64,000 nucleotides of DNA from DATARH01 sp963789255 (GCA_963789255.1 CAWBJW010000001.1:496001-560000); one strand, 5' to 3'. Shown: positions 18,756-29,043, counted from the first letter of the stretch. The notes: generated from the sequence alone by a model not told the origin. A program made the numbers and translations.

Positions 18756-19031
18756 ATGAAAGCAATCTTAATAGCGTTGGTCGTCGTTCTTGGCGGTTTG
18801 GGCGTTGCCTCCGCCATCACGCCGGCGCGGGCCGACGCCGACGACGCCGCCTGGATCAAGAAATGCGTCAACGACAACAAGAGAGAAGGCGCAACGCCGG
18901 AGGTGGTCGCCGCCTATTGCTCGTGCATGAACGGCAAGATGTCGTCGGACGAGACCCTGTCGGTTACGGCCTGGGAAAAGACCCATCCCACCGAAATGGC
19001 AGCCTGCGATAAGGAATCCGGCTGGAAGTAA
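18756..19031 (+). CDS. Small secreted cysteine-containing protein, unknown function
   Basis: About 91 aa. The N-terminus is a clear signal peptide (ILIALVVVLGGLGVASA, cleavage probably after TPARA). The mature part of ~65 residues has four cysteines (KKCVNDN, AYCSCMNGK, AACDKESG), suggesting disulfides and a periplasmic location. The start has a good ribosome site (ACGGGGGACAGCA before ATG 18756). I do not recognise the family. It converges on dnaE. Confidence 0.7.
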   Translation: MKAILIALVVVLGGLGVASAITPARADADDAAWIKKCVNDNKREGATPEVVAAYCSCMNGKMSSDETLSVTAWEKTHPTEMAACDKESGWK

Positions 19032-19047
19032 GCTCACCTCGGACAAA

Positions 19048-19079
19048 GCGGCGGCCGGGTCGCGATCGCCGGCCGCCGC
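19048..19079. terminator. Strong GC hairpin between convergent genes
   Basis: An 11-bp perfect stem GCGGCGGCCGG/CCGGCCGCCGC with a 10-base loop lies between the small secreted protein gene and the end of dnaE. No T-run is present on either strand. It may act as a bidirectional, Rho-assisted stop. Confidence 0.45.
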
Positions 19080-19115
19080 ACCCCGGTTCGCATACCGCCG
19101 GCGCCGTCGGCGCCC

Positions 19116-22100
19116 TCAAATATCGTGCACATCGACGATGCCGGGCAGCGATTTGACGGCGGCGCGGATCCGGGGGTCGACGCGGAAGCCGCCGGGGAGC
19201 GCGATCTCGACCTCGCTGTGCGGCAGGTCGAACACGACCGTCACCCGGCCGCGGCCGCCGGCCTCGCGGCCAATGAGGCTCTTCAGCCGCGGCAGGGCTT
19301 CGGCCTCGCCGACAAAGACGCGCAACCCTGCGGCGGCATGAGCGACGACGCTGTCGAGCGGCTCGATCTTCTGCGCGGTCAGCCTGAGGCTCTCCTCCTC
19401 GCGGCGGACATCCAGCGTCACGACCAGCGGCTGGCCGCTGTCGAGCACGGCGCGGGCAGCTCCAGCACCTCGGAAAACAGGGTGACCTCGAAGACGCCCG
19501 AATTGTCCGACAGCTGGACGAAAGCGAAGCGGCTGCCGCGCGCCGAGGTGCGCTCCTTCCGGCCGATCACGATGCCGGCGAGGCGGAAGCGGGTCGCGCC
19601 GCCCGCGGCCAATGCCGCCGGCAGATCGACCCAGCGCAGGATGCCGGCGCGTTCGAGGCTCCGCCCGTAGGGATCGAGCGGGTGGCTCGACAGGTAGAAG
19701 CCGATCGCCTCGAACTCGTTCTGCAGGCGCTCGACCGGGGGCCAATCCGGCACGACCGGCAGGGACGGGCGCGCGGCAAAGCCGGCATCGGCCAGGCTGG
19801 CGATCCCGGCGAAGAGGCTCGCCTGGCCGTCCTGACGCTCCTCGGCGGCGCGGCTCGCCTGGCGCAGCAACAGCTCGGCAGCAGCGAAACTCTGGGCCCG
19901 GTTCGGGTTGAGGCTTTCGAAGGCGCCCGCCTTGACGAGGTTCTCGAACTGGCGGCGGTTGAAGCTTTTTGTGTCGAGGCGCAGCGCGAAATCGAACAGA
20001 TCGGTGAACCGGCCGTCGCTGGTGCGCTCGGCGACGAGGTCGCGCATCGCCTGCGTGCCGACGCCCTTGACCGCGGCCAGCGCGTAGCGGATCGCGGGCC
20101 TGCCGCTTTTCGGGTCCGCCTCCACCGCAAACGTCACATCGGAGCGGTTGATGTCGGGCGGCAGGAGCGCGATGCCGAGGCGGCCGAGCTCCTGGCGGAA
20201 ATGGGCGAGCTTGTCGGTGTTGCCGAGGTCGAGGGTCATCGACGCCGCCATGAACTCGACCGGGTGGTTGGCCTTCAGATAGGCGGTCTGGTAGGCGACG
20301 AGGGCATAGGCGGCGGCGTGCGATTTGTTGAAGCCGTAGCCGGCGAATTTCGCCATCTGGTCGAAGATCAGCTCGGCGCGGCCGCGATCGACCCCGCGCG
20401 CCGCGGCGCCCTCGACGAACTGCTGGCGCTGCGCGTCCATCTCGGCCTGGATCTTCTTGCCCATTGCGCGGCGCAACAGATCGGCGCCGCCGAGCGTATA
20501 GCCGGCCAGCACCTGGGCGATCTGCATGACCTGCTCCTGGTAGATCATGATGCCGTGGGTTTCCTTGAGGATTCCCTCCAGCTTCGGGTGCAGGTAGTCG
20601 GGCTTCTCCTCGCCGTGCTTGACCGCGATGTAGCGCGGGATGTTCTCCATCGGCCCGGGGCGGTAGAGCGAGACGACCGCGATGATGTCCTCGAAGCGGT
20701 CGGGGCGCAGCTTTTTCAGCATGTCGCGCACGCCCTGGCCTTCGACCTGGAACACCCCGACCGTGTCGCCGCGCGCCAGCAGTTCGTATGTCGGACGATC
20801 GTCGAGCGGCAGGTTCGCCAGGTCGAGCGCGATGCCGCGCGCGCTCAGCAATTCCAGGCAGCGGGCCAGCACCGTCAAGGTCTTCAGCCCGAGAAAGTCG
20901 AATTTGACGAGACCGGCCAGCTCCACCCATTTCATGCTGAACTGGGTCACCGGCATGTCGGAGCGCGGATCGCGGTAGAGCGGCACCAGCTCGGCGAGCG
21001 GCCGGTCGCCGATCACCACGCCGGCGGCATGGGTCGAGGCGTGGCGGTAGAGGCCTTCGAGCTTTAAGGCGATCGTCATCAGCCGGGCGACGGTCTCGTC
21101 GGAATCGCGAAGCTGCTGCAATTGCGGCTCGCCGGCGATCGCCTTGGCGAGCGTCACCGGGTGCGCCGGGTTGTTCGGCACCAGCTTGCACAGCCGGTCG
21201 ACCTGGCCGTACGGCATGCCGAGCACGCGTCCGACATCGCGCAACACCGCGCGAGCCTGCAACTTGCCGAAAGTGATGATTTGCGCGACCCGGTCGCGGC
21301 CGTATTTCTGCTGGACGTAGCGGATCACCTCGTCGCGCCGGTCCTGGCAGAAATCGATGTCGAAATCGGGCATCGACACCCGCTCGGGGTTGAGGAAGCG
21401 CTCGAACAAGAGGCCGAAGCGCAACGGGTCGAGATCGGTGATCGTCAACGACCAGGCGACGACCGAGCCGGCGCCCGAGCCGCGCCCCGGCCCGACCGGG
21501 ATCCCCTCGCGCTTCGCCCATTGGATGAAATCGGCGACGATCAGGAAATAGCCGGCAAAGCCGGTCTGGACGATCATGTCGAGCTCGAATTCGAGCCGTT
21601 GGCGGTAAGGTTCAGGATCGGCCGCGGCAAACCCCGGCGCGGCGATTCGGGCATCGAGCCCGCTGCGCGCCGCGACGCGCAGCGCGGTCGCTTCGTCAGC
21701 GCCGTCGGGGGCGGCATCGGGGAAGGCCGGCAGGATCGGTCGTTGCGATTGCGGGATGAAGGCGCAACGCCGCGCGATCACCAGCGTGTTGTCGCAGGCT
21801 TCCGGCAAATCGGCGAACAACGCCCGCATCTCTGCCGCCGGGCGGAAATAATGATAGGGCGTCAACCGCCTGCGGTCGTCGTCGGCGACCGCTCGGCCTT
21901 GCGCGATGCACAGAAGCGCGTCATGCGCCTCGTAGAAATCGCGGTCGGGGAAATAGGCATCGTTGGTGGCGACGAGCGGCAGATCATGGGCGTAGGCGAG
22001 GTCGACGAGGCCGGCTTCGCTGCGCGCCTCTTCAGCCAGGCCATGCCGCATCAGCTCGAGGTAAAGGCGCCCCGGAAACAGCGCCTTCAGCGCGGCCAGC

Positions 22101-22588
22101 ATCGCCTCGGCCGCCTCGGCCTGGCCTTCGGCGAGGAGATGCCCGATCGGCCCGCCGGCCCCGCCGGCAAGGCAGATCAGCCCTTCGTTCGCGGCGGCGA
22201 GATCGGCCAGAGCCAGCGCCGGCTCGGTACCGGCCTCGCCGTCGAGATAGGCACGGCTGGTGAGGCTCATCAGGTTGCGGTAGCCGGTTTCGCTCTGCAC
22301 CAGGAGGACGATGCGGTCGGGTTCGGCGCCGTTGCCGTTCGCCGCGCGCTGGCCGTGCCCTGCCGCGTCGGCCAGCGCGATCTCGACGCCGATGATCGGC
22401 TGGATCCCGGCTTCGGCGCAGGCGGTGGCGAATTCGAGGGCACCGAACAGATTGCCGCTGTCGGTAATCGCCACCGCCGGCATCGCCTCGGCGCGGCACA
22501 GCTGGACCAGTTCCTTGATCTTGATCGCCCCGGCGGAGAGCGAATAGGCCGAGTGGGTGCGCAGATGAATGAAATCGGCGAGCGGCAT
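19116..22588 (-). CDS. dnaE: DNA polymerase III subunit alpha (one frame break near the 3' end)
   Basis: About 1157 aa when joined. The PHP domain is at the N-terminus (FIHLRTHSAYSLSAGAIKIK). The polymerase core has PVGPGRGSGAGSVVAWSLTI and MPDFDIDFCQDRRDEVIRYV with catalytic aspartates. A helix-hairpin-helix region, the OB fold (RFAFVQLSDNSGVFEVTLF) and a C-terminal tail follow. The frame shifts at about 19450: after SEVLELPA the next segment RAVLDSGQPLVVTLDVR is in another frame, consistent with one missing base. ATG 22588 (MPLADF) is preferred to an in-frame ATG 33 bases upstream. As an essential replicase, the break is almost certainly an error. Confidence 0.95.
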
Positions 22589-22747
22589 CACCAGCCCTAT
22601 ATCGTAGCGGCTCCCCAGCATCGCACCGCGGAGGGCGGTGAACAGCCTCGCACATCATACCGCGGGAATGCGCCGGTTGCGCGTGAGACGGCAGCGCGCG
22701 AGGGCAACGCCCACCCCATCCCGATTCGCCCTGCGAAGACTGGTAGA

Positions 22748-22771
22748 CCCTCTCCTGCATTGCGGGAGAGG
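22748..22771. repeat. Palindromic repeat, CCCTCTCCCGC family (copy 1)
   Basis: CCCTCTCCTGCATTGCGGGAGAGG forms a hairpin between lolD and dnaE. The same element appears at 28601, 28703, 36945, 46824 and 49610, always between genes. It is probably a mobile REP-like palindrome and may also act as a 3'-end hairpin. Confidence 0.75.
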
Positions 22772-22781
22772 ATCAAGCGGC

Positions 22782-23486
22782 TCAATCCACCGCCCGCAGC
22801 CTGCCGTCCTCGAGCGCGAGGATGCGGTCGAGGCGATGCGCCAGTTCGAGGTTGTGGGTCGCGATCAGGGCGGCGAGGCCGCTGCCGCGGACGATCTCGA
22901 TCAGGCTCGCCATGACGCTCGCGCCGGTGGTGTGGTCGAGGTTGCCGGTCGGCTCGTCGGCCAAGAGGATCTTGGGGTCGTTGGCGAGGGCGCGGACCAG
23001 CGCGACGCGCTGCTGCTCGCCGCCGGAGAGGCGCGCCGGGCGGTGCGTCAGGCGCTCGGCAAGCCCGACCCGCTGCAACAATGCCGCCGCCTTGTCGCGC
23101 GCGGCATGGCGTGCGACCCCGGCGATCATCTGCGGCAGCATGACGTTTTCCAGCGCCGAGAACTCCGGCAGCAGATGGTGGAACTGATAGACAAAGCCGA
23201 GCGCGCGGCGGCGCAGCAAGGTGCGCTGCTCGTCGGGAAGGCCACCGCAGTCGCGGCCCTCGATCAATACCGCGCCGCCATCCGGCCGCTCCAACAGGCC
23301 GGCGAGGTGCAGCATCGTCGATTTGCCGGCGCCCGACGGACCGACCAGCGCGACGATCTCGCCGGGATCGAGCGCGAGATCGATGCCGTTCAGCACCGTC
23401 AGCTCGACCCCGCCCTGGCGGAACACCTTGCGCACCGCGCGCAATTCGAGCGCCGGCGTCTGTGGCGTGCCTGCGGTCTGGGTCAC
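22782..23486 (-). CDS. lolD: Lipoprotein-releasing system ATP-binding protein LolD
   Basis: About 234 aa. Walker A is GPSGAGKST, the signature is LSGGEQQR, Walker B is ILLADEPTGNLD, and the Q-loop region has FVYQFHHLLPEFSALENVMLP, typical of LolD. It powers extraction of outer-membrane lipoproteins from the inner membrane with LolC/E. It lies 173 bases downstream of lolC in the same direction, the gap being filled by a REP pair. Confidence 0.94.
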   Translation of the reverse strand: MTQTAGTPQTPALELRAVRKVFRQGGVELTVLNGIDLALDPGEIVALVGPSGAGKSTMLHLAGLLERPDGGAVLIEGRDCGGLPDEQRTLLRRRALGFVYQFHHLLPEFSALENVMLPQMIAGVARHAARDKAAALLQRVGLAERLTHRPARLSGGEQQRVALVRALANDPKILLADEPTGNLDHTTGASVMASLIEIVRGSGLAALIATHNLELAHRLDRILALEDGRLRAVD

Positions 23487-23523
23487 TCGGCTTGGCCGTC
23501 GTTACCGGAGCTGCGTCGGTGCC

Positions 23524-23641
23524 GTGCGTCCTTCAAGACACGCCCTCCGGGCGTTCCTCAGGATGACGTATGTTGTTAATGGCATTGACAAAAGTCCGTC
23601 ATCCTGAGGAGCCCGCAACGCGGGCGTCTCGAAGGACGCAC
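23524..23641. repeat. Pair of inverted REP-like palindromes (copy 1)
   Basis: Two units, GTGCGTCCTTCAAGACACGC... (23524-23568) and its inverse ...GTCTCGAAGGACGCAC (23597-23641), face each other with a 28-base spacer. Each unit is itself palindromic, carrying the TCATCCTGAGGA core. The pair sits between lolC and lolD. Related pairs are at 40569-40653 and 48498-48621. Confidence 0.8.
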
Positions 23642-23659
23642 GCCGCCGGTCCAGCGGTC

Positions 23660-24917
23660 TCATTCGTAGCGCAGCCCTTCGACCGGATCGAGCCGCGCGG
23701 CGCGCCACGACGGGTAGAGCGTCGCGAGGAACGAGAGCGCCAGCGCCATGCCGACCACGACGATGACGTCGCTTTCCTCGATCCGCGCCGGAATCCGGGT
23801 GAAGAAATAGAATTCGGCGGGAAACAGCTTGACGTGCAGCACCTGCTGCAGGAACAGGCGGATCGCTTCGAGATTGCGGGCGATGGCGATCCCCAGCACA
23901 AGGCCCGCAGCGGTGCCGACGATGCCGATGCTGGCGCCGCTCAGCATGAAAATGCGCAGGATCATGCCGCGCGAGGCGCCCATCGTGCGCAGAATAGCGA
24001 TGTCGCGGCCCTTGTCCTTCACCATCATGATCATGCCTGAGATGATGTTGAAGGCGGCGACGACGATGATCAGCGTCAGGATCAGGAACATCACATTGCG
24101 CTCGATCCCGACGACGCTGACGATGCCCGAATTGGCGCGCTGCCAGTCGAGGATGCGCACCGGGCCCTCACCGGAGCTGGCGAGCGCGGCAGAAATCAGC
24201 TGCGCCTCGCGCGTTCGACTGATCGGCATTGGTCACAAAGACTTCGAGATAGCTGACCGCGTTGGGCAGGCGAAAGAAGATCTGCGCCGCATCGAGCGGA
24301 ACATAGATGAAGCTGTTGTCGTATTCGTAATAGCCGACATCGAACAATGCCACGATATGGTAGGTCTTGAGCCGCGGCAATGTGCCGAACGCGGTGTCGG
24401 TTCCCTCGGGCGCGATCAGCGTGATCTTGCCGCCGACCGCGACCCCGAGGCGGTGCGCCAGGCGATCGCCGATCGCCACCCCGTCGTCGCCGAAATCGGC
24501 GAGCGAGCCGGCGACGATATGCGTGGCGATCAGCTTGCGGGCGCGGATGTCGTCGGGGCGGATGCCGCGCACCAGTGCCCCCGAGGCGCCGGCCTGGCTG
24601 GTGGCCATGACCTGCCCTTCGACCAGCGGCGTCGCGCTGACGACGCCGGGCACCCGGCGCACCTTCGCCGCGACAGCGTCGAAATCACTGAGCGAGGCGG
24701 CCTCGCCGTAAACCGCGAGGTGACCGTTGAGGCCGAGGATGCGATCGACCAAATCGATGCGGAACCCGTTCATCACCGCCATCACGATGATCAGGGTCGC
24801 CACCCCGAGTGCGATGCCGAGCAGCGAAAAGATCGCAATGACCGAGACGAAGCCTTCCTGCCGGCGCGCCCGCAGATAGCGGAACGCGACCATCCGCTCG
24901 AAGGCGCCGAAGATCAT
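23660..24917 (-). CDS. lolC: Lipoprotein-releasing system permease LolC/LolE (one frame break)
   Basis: About 418 aa when joined. The N-terminal half has FERMVAFRYLRARRQEGFVS and the first membrane helix ALGVATLIIVMAVMNGFR, followed by the periplasmic MacB-like domain. The C-terminal half has three membrane helices (NVMFLILTLIIVVAAFNIIS, the SIGIVGTAAGLVLGIAIA region and the last one before WRAARLDPVEGLRYE). The frame changes around 24215-24230, where VFVTNAD should run on into REAQLISAALAS; one extra base explains it. It works with LolD next door. A single LolC/E gene suggests a homodimeric LolF-like system or that a partner lies elsewhere. Confidence 0.9.
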
Positions 24918-24936
24918 CTGATCGGCAGCCTATCCC

Positions 24937-25029
24937 CCTCGGCCGGGCTTGACCCGGCCGTCCACGTCTTGCTGCGCCCGCGCCAGAACAGGCAAAGACG
25001 TGGGTGGCCGGGACAGGCCCGGCCATAGG
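24937..25029. repeat. Long imperfect palindrome between lolC and proS
   Basis: The left arm (CGGCCGGGCTTGACCCGGCC, then GTCCACGTCTT) pairs with the right arm (AAGACGTGGGTGGCCGGG, then ACAGGCCCGGCC). It is about 93 bases in all, with a GC-rich non-coding loop. Similar CGGGCTTGACCCGGCC/ACGTCTT elements are widespread between genes in Rhizobiales. Here it separates the stop of proS from the start of lolC. Confidence 0.7.
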
Positions 25030-25045
25030 GATGCTTTAATTGCAT

Positions 25046-26362
25046 TCACGTTGCCGCGAACTTCGCGACGGCCCCGTCGAGCGGCAGGTCCTGGCGCGCG
25101 CCGGTGCGACGGTGCTTCCATTCGATATTGCCGGCGGCGAGGCCGCGCGGCCCGAGGATCAGCTGATCGGGCAGCCCGATCAGGTCCATCGCGGCGAATT
25201 TAGCGCCGGGGGATTCGTCGCGGTCGTCGTAGAGGACCTCGACCCCCGCGCCCTGCAATTTGCTGTAAAGCTCGTCTGCTGCGGCGCGAACGCGATCGTC
25301 GGCCGGGCGCAGATTGATCAGGCCGAGGCGGAATGGGGCGACGCTGTGCGGCCAGATGATGCCGGCATCGTCGTGGTTCGCCTCGATCAGCGCGCCGACG
25401 AGGCGCGACACGCCGATGCCGTAGGAACCCATTTCGAGCGGCACCTCCTCGCCGTTCGGCCCGGTGACCACGGCGCCCATCGGCACCGAGTATTTTGTGC
25501 CGAAATAGAAGGTCTGACCGACCTCGATGCCGCGCGCGATGACCAACTGTCCCGGCGGGATCGGGCATTTCTGCGGGTCGTGGATATCGCCGGTCGCGGC
25601 GTAAAGGCTCGTCCAATGCCGAAATAGCGGCTCGAGGTCGCTGTCGTAATCGACTTCATCGGCGAGGGTAGCGGTCTCCAGCCAGCGGCGGTCGCAAAAC
25701 ACTTCGCTTTCGCCGGTTTCGGCGAGGATCTGGAATTCGTGGCTGAGGTCGCCGCCGATCGGCCCGGTATCGGCGCGCATCGGGATCGCCTTCAGCCCCA
25801 TCCGGGCAAAGGTGCGCAGATAGGCGATGAACATCTTGTTGTAGGAATGCTTGGCGCCCTTGGCGTCGAGATCGAAGCTGTAATTGTCCTTCATCAGGAA
25901 CTCGCGGCCGCGCATCACGCCAAAGCGCGGGCGCACCTCGTCGCGGAATTTCCACTGGATGTGGTAGAGGTTTTTCGGCAGGTCGCGATAGCTCCTGACC
26001 GCGCCGCGGACGATGTCGGTGACCTGCTCCTCGTTGGTCGGGCCGTACAGCATCTCGCGGTCGTGGCGGTCCCGGAGGCGCAGCATCTCCTTGCCGTAAT
26101 CCTCGTAGCGCGCGCTCTCGCGCCACAGCTCGGCCGGCTGGATCGTCGGCATCAGGATTTCCTGGGCGCCGGAGCGGTCCTGCTCCTCGCGCACGATCTG
26201 CTCGACCCGCTTCAGGACGCGCAGTCCCAACGGCAGCCAGGAATAGATCCCGGCCGACGACTGGCGGATCATCCCGGCGCGCAGCATCAGCCGGTGCGAC
26301 ACGATCTGCGCCTCGCTCGGGTTCTCGCGCAGCAGCGGCAGGAAATACCGGGACAGGCGCAT
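25046..26362 (-). CDS. proS: Prolyl-tRNA synthetase, short form
   Basis: About 438 aa, the length of the alphaproteobacterial type that lacks the editing insertion domain. Class II motifs are visible: SRYFLPLLRENPSEAQIVSH at the N-terminus, motif 2 KFRDEVRPRFGVMRGREFLM and motif 3 GSYGIGVSRLVGALIE, then an anticodon-binding domain (GLINLRPADDRVR to the end). ATG 26362 is chosen; the 45 extra residues upstream read as intergenic. It is leftward, the first of the proS-lolC-lolD group, which is a frequent order in alphaproteobacteria. Confidence 0.95.
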   Translation of the reverse strand: MRLSRYFLPLLRENPSEAQIVSHRLMLRAGMIRQSSAGIYSWLPLGLRVLKRVEQIVREEQDRSGAQEILMPTIQPAELWRESARYEDYGKEMLRLRDRHDREMLYGPTNEEQVTDIVRGAVRSYRDLPKNLYHIQWKFRDEVRPRFGVMRGREFLMKDNYSFDLDAKGAKHSYNKMFIAYLRTFARMGLKAIPMRADTGPIGGDLSHEFQILAETGESEVFCDRRWLETATLADEVDYDSDLEPLFRHWTSLYAATGDIHDPQKCPIPPGQLVIARGIEVGQTFYFGTKYSVPMGAVVTGPNGEEVPLEMGSYGIGVSRLVGALIEANHDDAGIIWPHSVAPFRLGLINLRPADDRVRAAADELYSKLQGAGVEVLYDDRDESPGAKFAAMDLIGLPDQLILGPRGLAAGNIEWKHRRTGARQDLPLDGAVAKFAAT

Positions 26363-26582
26363 GGCACCTCGCTCGTTCGCCAATCGTTGCAGTCTAGTAC
26401 CGGGGCAGCGGCGAAAATACCAGGGAAGCGCAAAAAATCGCGTGACCCAGTGCGGAAATTTGCGTAATGTCGCGCCATAAGCAAAGCGCACAGGCAAGCT
26501 GCCTGGCCCGAGTTTAGGGAGGTTCGCAACTACCGGCCGGACGCCACGGTTTCCGGCTCAGAAGAATCCGCAAGGAGAGGCT
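26363..26582 (+). ncRNA. Possible small RNA or leader ending in the 26583 terminator
   Basis: No protein frame is convincing between divergent proS and the GH15 gene, yet a perfect intrinsic terminator for rightward transcription lies at 26583-26610 with no rightward gene before it. This implies a short rightward transcript of roughly 100-200 nt. Paired segments such as ACCGGCCGG and GCCTGGCC suggest structure. I could not match it to a named RNA family; a transcription-attenuating leader of the downstream gene is also possible. The outer boundaries are approximate. Confidence 0.3.
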
Positions 26583-26610
26583 GGCAGGGCAAATGCCCTG
26601 CCTTCTTTTT
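26583..26610 (+). terminator. Intrinsic terminator
   Basis: GGCAGGGC (26583-26590) and GCCCTGCC (26595-26602) form an 8-bp perfect stem with an AAAT loop, directly followed by TTCTTTTT. This is the clearest Rho-independent terminator in the window. It reads on the plus strand, 140 bases before the GH15 start. Confidence 0.85.
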
Positions 26611-26749
26611 GGGCACCATCGGCCTGCTCGCATCGCCGGCAGATTGCCCGGCGAACGATCGCCCCCCGGCGCGCGTTATCACACCAGCCCGAATTCGCCG
26701 AGGGAACGCACAGGCCCGACGAAAAGCGGCAGAAAGAGCCCGGCGCGCG

Positions 26750-28591
26750 ATGAGCCTTCCGATCGAGGATTACGGCATCATCGGCAATGCCCGCACCGCG
26801 GCGCTGGTGTCGCGCGGCGGGTCGATCGACTGGCTCTGCCTGCCGCGCTTCGACTCGGAATTGTTGTTTGCGGCATTGCTCGGCGAGCCCAGCCACGGAC
26901 GCTGGCTGATCGCGCCGCAGGGTCCGGTCGCCGGGTCCTCGCGCCGCTATCGCGGCGAGACCGGCATCCTCGAGACCCAATTCGAGACCGAAGAAGGCTG
27001 CGCCACGATCATCGACTTCATGCCGATGGCCGATGACGAAGAGCAGGTCGATCTGATCCGGCTGGTGCGCGGCGACAAGGGTATGCGTCAGGATGCGCAC
27101 CGAGATCATCCTGCGCTTCGACTACGGGCGCGGCATTCCCTGGGTGCGGTCGCATCTCGGGGGACCGAGCGCCATCGCCGGCCCGAATGCGATCCAGTTC
27201 ACCACCCCCGTCGCGCTCAGCGGCACACCCGAGATGACCACGGTCGGCGAGTTCACGGTCACGGCCGGCGAGACCGTGCCGTTCACGATGAGCTGGTATC
27301 CCTCGCACCGCAAGCGGGTTCCGCTACTCGCGACCCGCTGGATGCTCTGCTCGCGGCCGAGAACGGCTGGCACGACTGGTCGAGCCATTGCTCGCTGCAG
27401 GGGCCGTGGCGCGAGGCCGTCATCCGCTCGCTGATCACCTTGAAGATGCTGACCTATTACCCGACCGGCGGGATCGTCGCGGCGGCCACGACCTCGCTGC
27501 CGGAATGGATCGGCGGCGTGCGCAACTGGGATTACCGGTTCTGCTGGATCCGCGATGCGACGCTGACGCTCTACGCCTTGCTCAGCGCGGGTTATCTCAG
27601 CGAGGCGCGGGCCTGGCGCCAATGGCTGCTGCGCGCGGCGGCCGGCCATCCGTCCGAGATGCAGATCATGTACGGCGTTGCCGGCGAGCGCCGCTTGACC
27701 GAATACGAGATCCCGTGGCTGCCGGGCTATGCCGACAGCCGCCCGGTGCGCATCGGCAATGCCGCACACGAACAGCTGCAGCTCGACGTTTACGGCGAGC
27801 TGATGGATGCGCTGTACGCTTGTCACCGCTACGGGCTGGAAGCCAGCCCCTTTGCCTGGGACCTGCAACAGCAGCTGCTCGGATACCTGGAAACAATCTG
27901 GGAGCGGCCGGACCAGGGGATGTGGGAGGTGCGCGGCGCGCCGCGCCACTTCACCTTCTCCAAGATCATGTGCTGGGTCGCCTTCGACCGCGGCATCAAG
28001 TCGATCGAGCAGGTCGGGCTCGACGGGCCGTCCGAGCGTTGGAAAGAGGTACGCGACACGATCGCCCGGCAGATCCTGGAGCGGGCCTATGACCCCGAGC
28101 GCAACACCTTCGTCCAGTATTACGGAGCGCAGGATCTCGACGCCTCGCTGCTGCTGATCCCGCAGCTCGGGTTTTTGCCGCCGGACGACCCGCGGGTCTG
28201 CGGCACGATCGCGGCGGTCGAGCGCGAGCTGGTGCGCGACGGTTTCGTCTGCCGCTATCCGAGCCGGCCCGGGGCGGACGGACTGCCCGGCGGCGAGGGG
28301 GCGTTTCTCGCCTGTAGTTTCTGGCTGGCCAACAGCCTTGCCCTGATCGGGCGGCGCGACGATGCGATCGTCCTGTTCGAGCGCCTGCTCGCGGTCAGGA
28401 ACGATCTGGGGCTCCTCGCGGAAGAATACGACCCGGTCGCCAAACGATTCCTCGGCAATTTCCCGCAGGCCTTTTCGCACACCGCAATCGTCAACACCGC
28501 AGCGCATCTGGCCGAGATCGAGACCGCTTCCGCCGCCCGCGGCACCGCCGGCGAGCCGCTTGCCCCGGCAGCCGACGACAAGCCTGCGTAG
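26750..28591 (+). CDS. Glycoside hydrolase family 15 protein, glucoamylase/trehalase-like (two frame breaks)
   Basis: About 613 aa. The N-terminus (IEDYGIIGNARTAALVSRGG, then IDWLCLPRFDS) and the catalytic (alpha/alpha)6 barrel (GVRNWDYRFCWIRDATLTLY, with EEYDPVAKRFLGNFPQAFSH near the end) are typical of bacterial GH15. Acids in EQLQLDVYGELMDA and EEYDP are candidates for catalysis. Between ~27083 and ~27313 the correct protein (MRTEIILRFDYGRGIPWVRS onward) is in another frame, so a +1 and a compensating shift leave the long frame open but about 75 residues wrong. Known members hydrolyse alpha-glucans or trehalose; the substrate is unresolved. The ribosome site at ATG 26750 is weak. Confidence 0.85.
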   Translation: MSLPIEDYGIIGNARTAALVSRGGSIDWLCLPRFDSELLFAALLGEPSHGRWLIAPQGPVAGSSRRYRGETGILETQFETEEGCATIIDFMPMADDEEQVDLIRLVRGDKGMRQDAHRDHPALRLRARHSLGAVASRGTERHRRPECDPVHHPRRAQRHTRDDHGRRVHGHGRRDRAVHDELVSLAPQAGSATRDPLDALLAAENGWHDWSSHCSLQGPWREAVIRSLITLKMLTYYPTGGIVAAATTSLPEWIGGVRNWDYRFCWIRDATLTLYALLSAGYLSEARAWRQWLLRAAAGHPSEMQIMYGVAGERRLTEYEIPWLPGYADSRPVRIGNAAHEQLQLDVYGELMDALYACHRYGLEASPFAWDLQQQLLGYLETIWERPDQGMWEVRGAPRHFTFSKIMCWVAFDRGIKSIEQVGLDGPSERWKEVRDTIARQILERAYDPERNTFVQYYGAQDLDASLLLIPQLGFLPPDDPRVCGTIAAVERELVRDGFVCRYPSRPGADGLPGGEGAFLACSFWLANSLALIGRRDDAIVLFERLLAVRNDLGLLAEEYDPVAKRFLGNFPQAFSHTAIVNTAAHLAEIETASAARGTAGEPLAPAADDKPA

Positions 28592-28600
28592 CGGCCAAGT

Positions 28601-28725
28601 CCCTCTCCCGCATTGCGGGAGAGGGTGCCGAGCGACGCGAGGCGGGGAGGGTGCCCGCAACCGAAGACCCTTACCCTCCCATCGCTGACGCGACGGGTCC
28701 CTCCCTCTCCCCGGCGGGAGAGGGG
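28601..28725. repeat. CCCTCTCCCGC palindromes (two copies)
   Basis: CCCTCTCCCGCATTGCGGGA (28601-28620, completed by GAGGG) and CCCTCTCCCCGGCGGGAGAG (28703 onward) flank a GC-rich non-coding spacer with CCCTACC-like tracts. Together they fill the convergent gap behind the GH15 gene. Confidence 0.75.
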
Positions 28726-28734
28726 CATGAAGTT

Positions 28735-29043
28735 CTACGGGAGCTTCTCGAAAAAGCTGTGGTGGCGTTCGGTGGTGTGCGGGCGGATCTTGGTGGCCCA
28801 GTCGCCCCAGGCGCCGGCCACTTCCCACTCCTTGCTGTCGACGATCGCCGGCGAGTCGATCTCGTAGATCGCCAGGTATTTTTGCATGGCAGGGTCGTTG
28901 GTCTTTTCGAGCCGGTAGCGGGTGACCTTGTGCACTCCCGGCACCTTCGACAGCATCGGCACGTGCTCGGTGTCGTAGATGCGGTTGAACTCGGCCTCGT
29001 GCGCGGCCGGAATGTTCATCTGCACGACATAGATGTACGACAT
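28735..29043 (-). CDS. Small dimeric alpha/beta-barrel-like protein, unknown function
   Basis: About 102 aa beginning SYIYVVQMNIPAAHEAEFNR, then YDTEHVPMLSKVPGVHKVTR and MQKYLAIYEIDSPAIVDSKE. The alternation and the EHVP segment resemble EthD/DUF4286-type small proteins. ATG 29043 is preferred to one 18 bases upstream because GGAAGGAACG precedes it. It follows the CoA-transferase gene by 24 bases, so it is probably in the same operon and may act on or bind the same metabolite. Confidence 0.75.
   Translation of the reverse strand: MSYIYVVQMNIPAAHEAEFNRIYDTEHVPMLSKVPGVHKVTRYRLEKTNDPAMQKYLAIYEIDSPAIVDSKEWEVAGAWGDWATKIRPHTTERHHSFFEKLP

Noticed and set aside
17195..18880. 561-residue leftward frame across the endonuclease and NIPSNAP genes
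   Set aside because: Overlaps two better supported genes and has no recognisable domain.
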